Source: Flavobacteriaceae bacterium (GTDB lineage Bacteria > Bacteroidota > Bacteroidia > Flavobacteriales > Flavobacteriaceae). From it: a stretch of DNA of 5,370 nt. Positions 1-5,370 of the stretch are shown here, piece after piece. Position 1 is the first letter of the stretch; the number at the start of each line of letters is the position of its first letter. The DNA lies in NCBI GenBank assembly GCA_030590765.1, contig JAUVCP010000190.1, positions 1 to 5,370 of the forward strand. The letters are read 5' to 3'. The position numbers and the translations under genes were made by a program. A model generated the notes under the pieces. That model saw only the letters and a program-made list of their open reading frames with translations, did not search any database and was not told the DNA's origin.

Positions 1-2716
1 CAAATTTTTCATCAATCGGATCTAATGCTTTTTGCGGATCAAACATTCTTATGTCAACAGGGAGAGCATTATACGGTTTAAAATCAGGTTCGGATGTAAA
101 AAAATCAGACAGATCATTTGCTCCTGCATCATATTGATTTAGATAAGGTATTCCTAAAATATTCCAGTAGGTTTTAAACAAACTTCCAAAACTATAATGC
201 ACTTTGCTCACATAATTGCGTTTTACCCAAGGAGAGATCATCATTAAAATACTGCGATGTGCATCTATATGATCCACACCATTCTGCGCGTCATCTTCAG
301 TAATCACAATCAGCATATTCTTCCAGTAAGGTGTACGAGATAAATACTCTACAATTCTCCCAATAGCAAGATCATTATCTGCCATATAGCTTTCCCGAAA
401 TGTATATCCTGCTCTTTTTCTTTCACTTCCTCCATGATCATTTGGAATAATTACAGTAATGAGACTTGGCATAGATTCTTTTCCTTCACCCCACTTTTGT
501 TCAAATTCCTTGATAAACTGATCTATTCTAAATTGATCTGGAATCGCCATATTATAGGTTGGGTACATTTTTGATGTACGAGTAAACAATGGCTTTGGTA
601 AAGGATAATTGATATATTGCTTGATACCTGTATTCTTATAACGAATACTATAAAGTGCAGGTTCGAACATCACACTAAAACCAAAATTATAAAAATCAAT
701 TTGATTACGTTCCAGATGATCCCACATAGAGCCTGCTTCGTTATAATCTTCCGGATATATGGCTCCTGCCGCCCCATTCATTGCAAAAACACCGGGGGAT
801 TTTGATTTTTCATTAAAAGTTCTATTACCTCCATAGCTTGCAGCAGTAGCTGTTTCACACCATTCATTTGGATAGGTATTTACCAACCACCTATGCCCAT
901 CTGCCGAAACATCAGCATCTACATAAAAATTATCTGCAATAGCAAATTCCTTTGCCAAATGTAAATGATTTGGCATAACGGTAGTTTTTATCACCGAATC
1001 GGTTCGGTCTTTGTTCCAAAAAGATACTCCTTTTCCGTATCTCGCTAAAGAAGGATCTCCTTCTGCATTTTGTACTTGCCCAAAAATCTCATCATAGGTT
1101 CTGTTCTCTTTAGATATAAATACAATATGTTTTATCTGACTTTCTTTTTCACCTGGATATAAAGGAATTGGATTATCTTTTCTGTTTTCAAAGATCTTAT
1201 CTGTTGCACTACTAAATCTAAAATTATTTGCTACAACTTTAGCTGTCATTTCACGCAATTGTTTGTCATCTGGAATAGTTACAACCTGTAACGTACCTTT
1301 CATTAATGATCCGATATAACTTCCTTCTTTACCTCTTTTAAAATTCTTACCCCCATTAGGTCCGCTTCCAAATCCTTTTGCATTGGCAATAATTAATTTT
1401 TTACCATCTCTACTCACTTCAATTTTTGAAGGAAACCACCCTGTTGGAATATGACCTGCTACTTTTTGACTCTCCACATCGATCACAGCAACAGCATTGA
1501 TCCCGGATTCGGCAACATACAGTCTTTTTTGATCAGGACTTAAGGCAAGACCAAAGGGAATTACACCCCTAAATTGTTTTACTCTGTCATCGGGTTTTAA
1601 ATAGATCGTATTTACAACAGTATCTTTCTCCATAGAAATAACTGAAATATTATCATTGGTTGCATTACTTACAAAAACAAACTTATCGGTTGCTACCATT
1701 GAATTCGGACTTGAGCCACCAACAGCTGGAATTCCATCAATCATTGCTCCAACCAAATGTCCGGTTTTAATCTTAGATACTACTTTGGGATTTGTTTCGT
1801 TTTCCAGATCAATAGCAAAAACAGAAAATGCTTCAATAGCATTTGGCTCTCCAAGACCGGGAACAGAAATTGTATCATTATCAATCCCCTCTACCATCTC
1901 CTTACTATCATATGCAAAAGCAGGAAAACTAATAGGTTTGAGCCGAACTCTTGTACGGATTTTGGATTTGTCTTTTTTTGGTTTTTGTATAAAAGCATAT
2001 TGAAACATCCCTACATTGGCAACGTAAGCTCTTTTTTCATCGGGTGATAAACAAATTCCAAAAGGGTATCTCCCTACCGGAACCGAATGCTTAAGTTTTT
2101 TAGATTTAGTATCAAGAACAAGCATTCGAAAACCGATTTGATCTACTGCATACAAAGTTTTTCCATCCTTTGTCAATTGTAAATCTCCTATATAACCATG
2201 TGAATAATCTACCTTATCTGATACAAAAGAACAATCTATACTGTCTTTTTTTCTACCAGTAGCTATATCAAACAAATAAATCTTATTCTCCTGACCTCCT
2301 GCCACATAAACCGTTTGATTGTCGGGTGAAATTGCCAAACCCATAAATACGGAAGCCAAGACACCTTTATCGGTGGAAGGGCCGGGTGGTACTTGTTGTA
2401 CATCAGGATCATGAGATAAAATATTCCTGATGATGGTTATAGATAACGGACTAGTTCCTGAGTTTGCCGTAATAGCGATATTTCCATCAGGGCTTAAGGT
2501 TAAACCATATGGGTGTGGTGCAGTAACAATGCTTTTACCAACCGGTGTAATAAATCTACCATTTGGAATAATTGTTTTGCCAGTTTTGTCAATTTTAACA
2601 TAATCACTTCCGGAAGGTGAAGTTATGATCCACAATTCATCTTCTTTACTGTTAGTACTATACTTGCAGGATATTAGGAGAATAAAACTAAATAATACGA
2701 AATGTATAGATCTCAT
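1..2716 (-). CDS. Lipoprotein: beta-propeller (YncE/YVTN-type) fused to phosphoesterase; 3' end outside window
   Basis: The frame is open for 905 codons from an ATG at 2716 to the left edge, with no internal stop, so the protein is C-terminally partial. Residues 1-17 form a lipoprotein signal ending in the lipobox LISC, with lipidated Cys17, so the product should be membrane-anchored outside the cytoplasm. Residues ~40-470 carry repeated propeller blade motifs such as GLTLSPDG (71-78), GLALSPDQ (ending near 396) and VSRDGKK (near 434-440), as in YncE/lactonase-like propellers. From ~530 a phosphoesterase domain of the PF04185/alkaline phosphatase superfamily type follows: ENRTYDEIFG (E537, N538), SADGHRW (604-610, S604 the likely nucleophile by family analogy), NDHGG (759-763), EDD (807-809) and DHIDAHRS (815-822). 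These motifs look intact, so an active metal-dependent phosphatase or phosphodiesterase is inferred; the substrate is unknown. An acidic KEDE stretch lies several residues after Cys17, not directly next to it, so surface export is undecided. The 3' terminal codons are missing; by family memory probably a few tens. Confidence 0.93.
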   Translation of the reverse strand, partial: MRSIHFVLFSFILLISCKYSTNSKEDELWIITSPSGSDYVKIDKTGKTIIPNGRFITPVGKSIVTAPHPYGLTLSPDGNIAITANSGTSPLSITIIRNILSHDPDVQQVPPGPSTDKGVLASVFMGLAISPDNQTVYVAGGQENKIYLFDIATGRKKDSIDCSFVSDKVDYSHGYIGDLQLTKDGKTLYAVDQIGFRMLVLDTKSKKLKHSVPVGRYPFGICLSPDEKRAYVANVGMFQYAFIQKPKKDKSKIRTRVRLKPISFPAFAYDSKEMVEGIDNDTISVPGLGEPNAIEAFSVFAIDLENETNPKVVSKIKTGHLVGAMIDGIPAVGGSSPNSMVATDKFVFVSNATNDNISVISMEKDTVVNTIYLKPDDRVKQFRGVIPFGLALSPDQKRLYVAESGINAVAVIDVESQKVAGHIPTGWFPSKIEVSRDGKKLIIANAKGFGSGPNGGKNFKRGKEGSYIGSLMKGTLQVVTIPDDKQLREMTAKVVANNFRFSSATDKIFENRKDNPIPLYPGEKESQIKHIVFISKENRTYDEIFGQVQNAEGDPSLARYGKGVSFWNKDRTDSVIKTTVMPNHLHLAKEFAIADNFYVDADVSADGHRWLVNTYPNEWCETATAASYGGNRTFNEKSKSPGVFAMNGAAGAIYPEDYNEAGSMWDHLERNQIDFYNFGFSVMFEPALYSIRYKNTGIKQYINYPLPKPLFTRTSKMYPTYNMAIPDQFRIDQFIKEFEQKWGEGKESMPSLITVIIPNDHGGSERKRAGYTFRESYMADNDLAIGRIVEYLSRTPYWKNMLIVITEDDAQNGVDHIDAHRSILMMISPWVKRNYVSKVHYSFGSLFKTYWNILGIPYLNQYDAGANDLSDFFTSEPDFKPYNALPVDIRMFDPQKALDPIDEKF

Positions 2717-2831
2717 TGGTGGAGTTTTATGCCACTAAATTAAAATAAAATTTTGATTATTTCTTAAGATTTAATTGTATTTGACATGGTACATTTTATA
2801 TTGATAAATCGTTACTTGTAAATAACAATGC

Positions 2832-2861
2832 AAAAAAACAGAATTAAATTAATAATTCTGT
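2832..2861 (-). terminator. Hairpin plus U-tract terminator after the small secreted protein gene
   Basis: On the minus strand a perfect 9-bp stem (ACAGAATTA / TAATTCTGT, plus-strand arms 2838-2846 and 2853-2861) encloses a 6-nt loop. It is followed at once by seven T's (2838 down to 2832). It lies about 90 nt past the stop codon of the 127-aa gene. The stem is AT-rich, so it is weaker than a textbook terminator, but the T-run is on the correct side for minus-strand transcription only. It probably also separates this gene from the propeller-phosphoesterase gene downstream. Confidence 0.65.
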
Positions 2862-2871
2862 CCTTCTATTC

Positions 2872-2936
2872 TCTATATAACCCAAAAACCTATGAATTGA
2901 AAAAATTATTAACCTTAAAACCAAAAGTTATATAGA
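2872..2936. repeat. 10-bp inverted repeat with 45-nt spacer, just past the small secreted gene
   Basis: TCTATATAAC (2872-2881) is matched by its exact reverse complement GTTATATAGA (2927-2936). The right arm begins 16 nt beyond the stop codon of the 127-aa gene. The arms are almost entirely A/T, so chance is a real possibility. If functional, it would form a long-looped stem in the 3' untranslated region ahead of the terminator at 2832-2861. Confidence 0.35.
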
Positions 2937-2952
2937 TAGTGCTTTATACTAA

Positions 2953-3336
2953 TTACTTAGTTGTTTTTCTTTTTCCCGTAATTGGAAGAGATCCTTCTGA
3001 ATAAGATGCTGTACCTTCAAAAGTTTTCTTTTTGAATACCATTTCAAAAACGATAGATTCACCCTCGATATAAGCTTCACAAGTAAGTTTATCTCCTTTA
3101 ACTACAACATCTTCTAAATCTATTTTATACCCATCAATAGATACATAACCAACTAATTTCCCGTCTTTCTTTGCAAAAACAATCTCCCCTTCCTGGTATT
3201 CATATGGTGCATCCGGAGCTTCATATTCCCAGGTTCCAATAAAAACCTTTTCACTTACAGTACTATCTATTCCTGTAAAACTCATCATTACTAAAAACGT
3301 TAAAACTAACGATGCTTTTAAAACTAAATTTTTCAT
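2953..3336 (-). CDS. Small secreted beta-rich protein of unknown function (127 aa)
   Basis: The ATG at 3336 opens a 127-residue protein. Residues 1 to about 22 are a signal peptide: Lys at 2 and 7, then a hydrophobic core LVLTFLVMMSF. There is no lipobox cysteine, so the mature protein is probably periplasmic or secreted; the cleavage site is not clear. The mature part (~25-127) alternates short hydrophobic strands with charged turns. It begins with GTWEYEAPDAPYEYQEGEI (34-52) and ends with a basic tail, GKRKTTK. This looks like one small beta-sandwich or beta-barrel domain, and similar unannotated GTW-Y-P-AP domains occur in exported Bacteroidetes proteins, to my recollection. Cys87 is the only cysteine. 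The gene has a candidate promoter at 3387-3412 and a terminator at 2832-2861, so it is probably transcribed alone. I do not assign a function. Confidence 0.85.
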   Translation of the reverse strand: MKNLVLKASLVLTFLVMMSFTGIDSTVSEKVFIGTWEYEAPDAPYEYQEGEIVFAKKDGKLVGYVSIDGYKIDLEDVVVKGDKLTCEAYIEGESIVFEMVFKKKTFEGTASYSEGSLPITGKRKTTK

Positions 3337-3386
3337 GCTTTTTTAATTGTTTAATTATATTTATTTTATTCTTATTTTATAATGAG

Positions 3387-3412
3387 CAAATATATTAAAA
3401 ACCAACGTTCAA
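3387..3412 (-). promoter_or_regulatory. Candidate Bacteroidetes-type promoter for the small secreted gene
   Basis: On the minus strand TATATTTG (3394-3387) matches the Bacteroidetes -7 consensus TAnnTTTG exactly. A TTG (3412-3410) lies 15 nt upstream as a possible -33 element; that spacing is somewhat shorter than the roughly 17-23 nt usual for the group. Transcription would start near 3381 and leave an untranslated leader of about 45 nt before the ATG at 3336. The -7 match is good and the -33 assignment is weak. Confidence 0.45.
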
Positions 3413-3426
3413 CCTTAGAGTATTCC

Positions 3427-3455
3427 CTCATTTGGGATGAAATAAACTCATTTGG
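3427..3455. repeat. Two 9-bp direct repeats, 20-bp period, upstream of the candidate promoter
   Basis: CTCATTTGG occurs at 3427-3435 and again at 3447-3455, with further matches just after each copy (GGATGAA against GTATCAA). The repeat start-to-start distance is exactly 20 bp, close to two helical turns. Both copies lie upstream of the candidate -33 element of the 127-aa gene, about 45 to 75 nt from the inferred start of transcription. This geometry suits a dimeric activator binding direct repeats, for example a LytTR-type regulator, but the family is a guess. Confidence 0.4.
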
Positions 3456-3461
3456 TATCAA

Positions 3462-3486
3462 TAAAATCTCTATTATTAGAGTTTTA
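3462..3486 (-). terminator. Hairpin downstream of the frameshifted gene, probable terminator
   Basis: The arms CTCTA (3468-3472) and TAGAG (3477-3481) enclose a TTAT loop. The stem extends through TAAAA (3462-3466) and TTTTA (3482-3486) with a single bulged base at 3467. It begins 8 nt past the stop codon of the gene at 3495-3977. Read on the minus strand, the 3' side ends in TTTTATT, a short and imperfect U-tract. The position makes it the likely end of the upstream transcript; the weak U-tract keeps confidence moderate. Confidence 0.5.
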
Positions 3487-3494
3487 CTGTTATT

Positions 3495-3977
3495 TTAATA
3501 ATAGCTAGATTCAATTAAAACATCTTTGAAGATCATTTCACAGGTTGCTATTTCCGAATTTCCTGTAGTTACTTCAATAAAATTTGCATCGGTATTAAAA
3601 AATGCATTGGGACCATTCTCTACATTGATAAACAAACTTCCTTTGGTTAAATGTGAACCTGTAAGTTTTACTTTCTGATCGAATTTCATTATAATTGGAA
3701 GGGCATTCACTGCAGTAGTTAATGTATATATTATATTGACATTCAAATAGTTTGGATCTTTTAAAAGTTCAGGAGCAGGCTTTAAATAATGCTCTAGTTT
3801 ATCAGTAACCTTTGAAAATTCCTTATCTAAAAAGCCAAGTTTTGTAAAGCCCTTTAACGAAATTGGATTTGCATTACCAATTCTTTAATCTCAGGATCCA
3901 GAATAACCAGCTGCTCTATGTTCTTTATGACTGCATAAAGATTTTACACCTGCTTTTATTTTTTCTTCGATACTCAT
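3495..3977 (-). pseudogene. Unrecognised ~160-codon gene broken by two compensating frameshifts
   Basis: An ATG at 3977 starts MSIEEKIKAGV, but this frame meets TGA (3893-3891) and TAA (3887-3885). The next frame is open from 3943 to 3857 and reads a plausible helical stretch, NLYAVIKNIEQLVILDPEIK, then ELVMQ. After about 3870 the first frame becomes coding again (NPISLKGFTKLGF onwards) and runs to the TAA at 3495, ending CEMIFKDVLIESSYY. The simplest repair is one extra base in the A-run at 3942-3945 and one missing base in the A-run at 3868-3870. This restores 160 residues: a helical N-terminal third, then a probably beta-rich C-terminal half. Only a TTG at 3746 offers an 83-codon unbroken version, and the frame stays coding-like upstream of it. 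I do not recognise the family; a remote resemblance of the C-terminal half to SCP2-like domains is too weak to assign. It lies 55 nt after the dehydrogenase gene and may share its transcript. Real decay and homopolymer sequencing error cannot be told apart here. Confidence 0.65.
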
Positions 3978-4032
3978 GATATTCTATTTACTTATTGACA
4001 ATTTCTAAATTCACCCAATTGCTTTCCTCTGA

Positions 4033-5370
4033 TTACTCCATCAGATATTTCATTATCTTTAGTTTAAGATCTGAATAAGGAGGATATTTAAGACTTGACT
4101 CATACCAAAATGGCTTATCCAAAATACTTTTGTGATGAGAAAAAGTATTAAATCCTGCTTCCCCATGATAGCTCCCCATACCACTAAAACCTACACCTCC
4201 AAAAGGAAGATTACTATTTGACAAATGCATCACAGAATCATTTATCGCTCCCCCTCCAAAAGAGATTTCTCTTAATAATTTATTGATCACTTTTCTGTTA
4301 TTTGAATAGATATAACAAGAAAGTGGTTTGGTTCTGCTCTTCACTTCTTTTATCACTTCATCAAGATTACTAAATGAAATTACCGGTAAAATTGGGCCGA
4401 AAATCTCATCCTCCATAACTTTATCTTCAAATGTCACATCATTCAGAACTGTAGGACTTATAAACCTGTTTTCCCTATTTGTTTTACCTCCACAGTACAA
4501 TTTATCATCATCGATCAAACTATTCAAACGTTCAAAGTTATTTGTATTGATAATTCGCAGATAATTATTTTCTATATCATTTTCGTTCTTATGGTATTTA
4601 TCGATTTCTTTTTTAAGCGCTATCAAAAATTCTTTTTCAATGGATTTCTCCACTAAAATATAATCAGGAGCAACGCAGGTTTGACCTGCATTTAAAAACT
4701 TGGCCCAAACAATTCTTTGCACGGTAACTTTGATATTACAACCTTCTAGGACAAAATTTGGACTCTTTCCTCCCAATTCTAATGTAACCGGAGTGAGATG
4801 TTTGGCTGCAGCTTGATATACAATTCTGCCAACATTGATACTTCCTGTAAAAAAGATCTTATCAAATTTATACTCTAAAAGCTCTGTTGTTTCTTTTACT
4901 CCACCTTCCAAAACATAAAAATATTCTACCGAAAAATTTTCATTAACGATCTTGGCCATTACAGCTGATGTTTTAGCTGGAAGTTCACTTGGTTTTATTA
5001 TAACAGTATTTCCAGCGGCCAGTGATGAAATAGCCGGAATCAATGACAATTGGAAAGGATAATTCCAGGCACCAATTACCAAGGTATTTCCCAGTGGTTC
5101 AGGTATGATATAACTTTTAGATGGAAAATTTGCAAAATTTGTACTTACTTTTTTTCTTTTACTCCACCTTTTAGTATTCTTGATAAAAAGGTTTAATTCG
5201 TGATAAATCAGAGATAATTCAGAGATATAAGTTTCGTATTTTGATTTCCCAAAATCTTCATAAATGGCATTATAAAGCTGACCTTCATTCTGTTTCAAAA
5301 GGTCTTTAAACTTTTTCAATTGTGAAATTCTAAAATCAACTTCTTTCGTTTTGTTAGAATTAAAAAATAA
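4033..5370 (-). CDS. Aldehyde dehydrogenase, class 3 (ALDH3-like); 5' end outside window
   Basis: This NAD(P)-dependent enzyme would oxidise aldehydes, probably fatty or aromatic ones, to carboxylic acids. The frame is open from the right edge to a TAA at 4033-4035, giving 446 codons (stop excluded: 445). The TTG at 5319 is not the start: the 17 codons before it (FFNSNKTKEVDFRISQL) continue the usual ALDH3 N-terminus, so the true start lies beyond 5370, probably within some ten codons given a family length near 455. Numbered from that TTG, the active-site residues are all present: Asn86 in WNYP, Lys109 in KPSE, the nucleotide-binding FFTGSINVG (157-165), the general base Glu181 in LELGGK, the nucleophile Cys215 in GQTC, and EIFGP (305-309). 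The C-terminal LPFGGVGFSGMGSYHG (371-386), FSHHKS and YPPYSDLK are hallmarks of the class 3 group. No signal peptide is visible in the part present. The gene looks intact and functional. The broken gene follows after 55 nt. Substrate preference cannot be read from the sequence. Confidence 0.95.
   Translation of the reverse strand, partial: LFFNSNKTKEVDFRISQLKKFKDLLKQNEGQLYNAIYEDFGKSKYETYISELSLIYHELNLFIKNTKRWSKRKKVSTNFANFPSKSYIIPEPLGNTLVIGAWNYPFQLSLIPAISSLAAGNTVIIKPSELPAKTSAVMAKIVNENFSVEYFYVLEGGVKETTELLEYKFDKIFFTGSINVGRIVYQAAAKHLTPVTLELGGKSPNFVLEGCNIKVTVQRIVWAKFLNAGQTCVAPDYILVEKSIEKEFLIALKKEIDKYHKNENDIENNYLRIINTNNFERLNSLIDDDKLYCGGKTNRENRFISPTVLNDVTFEDKVMEDEIFGPILPVISFSNLDEVIKEVKSRTKPLSCYIYSNNRKVINKLLREISFGGGAINDSVMHLSNSNLPFGGVGFSGMGSYHGEAGFNTFSHHKSILDKPFWYESSLKYPPYSDLKLKIMKYLME

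Noticed and set aside
617..805. Plus-strand 62-codon open frame
   Set aside because: It lies antisense inside the phosphoesterase domain of the large lipoprotein gene, whose motifs are clear on the minus strand.
1656..2047. Two overlapping plus-strand open frames of 115 and 96 codons
   Set aside because: Both are antisense to the beta-propeller coding region, where the minus-strand frame shows recognisable blades; their translations have no family features.
2717..2831. Promoter for the large lipoprotein gene
   Set aside because: No TAnnTTTG box with a TTG at suitable distance is present on the minus strand; the nearest match, TAATTTAG close to the start codon, has a mismatch and no -33 element.
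3382..3498. Plus-strand 38-codon open frame starting MSKYIKNQRS
   Set aside because: It covers the candidate minus-strand promoter, the direct repeats and the terminator hairpin, has no recognisable features, and is short enough to be chance in AT-rich DNA.
3744..3746. TTG as the start of a separate 83-codon gene
   Set aside because: The same frame stays coding-like for about 40 codons upstream, so this is an internal Leu of the frameshifted 160-codon gene.
3978..4032. Terminator between the dehydrogenase and the broken gene
   Set aside because: Only a 5-bp AATTT/AAATT palindrome with a 2-nt gap is present, with no U-tract; it is too small to support a call.
4328..4564. Plus-strand 78-codon open frame
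   Set aside because: It is antisense to the C-terminal half of the aldehyde dehydrogenase, which is conserved on the minus strand.
5317..5319. TTG as the start of the aldehyde dehydrogenase
   Set aside because: The frame continues upstream to the window edge with 17 codons that match the usual N-terminus of the family, so the gene is truncated, not TTG-started.

Overview
The base composition is AT-rich. There are no Shine-Dalgarno-like sequences ahead of the starts, one upstream region carries a TAnnTTTG-type -7 box, and the leading gene encodes a lipoprotein fusion known from Bacteroidetes. Together these suggest a member of the Bacteroidota, most likely a flavobacterium. That assignment is an inference from style, not from a marker gene.

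All four genes lie on the minus strand, so transcription runs from the right edge to the left. From right to left they are: (1) a class 3-type aldehyde dehydrogenase, cut at its 5' end by the right edge of the window (4033-5370); (2) a gene of about 160 codons at 3495-3977 that I do not recognise, broken by what look like two compensating single-base indels; (3) a small secreted protein of unknown function, 127 aa (2953-3336), with its own candidate promoter and a downstream hairpin/U-tract terminator; (4) a very large lipoprotein, 905 visible codons (2-2716), with an N-terminal YVTN/YncE-type beta-propeller and a C-terminal phosphoesterase (alkaline phosphatase superfamily) domain, cut at its 3' end by the left edge.

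The dehydrogenase and the broken gene are 55 nt apart and could share a transcript. A hairpin after the broken gene (3462-3486), the candidate promoter (3387-3412) and a hairpin after the small secreted protein (2832-2861) suggest that the secreted protein is a single-gene unit and that the propeller-phosphoesterase gene is separate again. I found no convincing promoter for the latter in the 236 nt upstream of it. No gap without a gene exceeds 300 nt.

I see no rRNA, tRNA, CRISPR array, insertion sequence or defence cassette, and nothing shows that these four genes form one system. The points most worth checking are the doubly frameshifted gene, a pair of 9-bp direct repeats exactly 20 bp apart upstream of the small secreted gene, and the exported propeller-phosphoesterase fusion.
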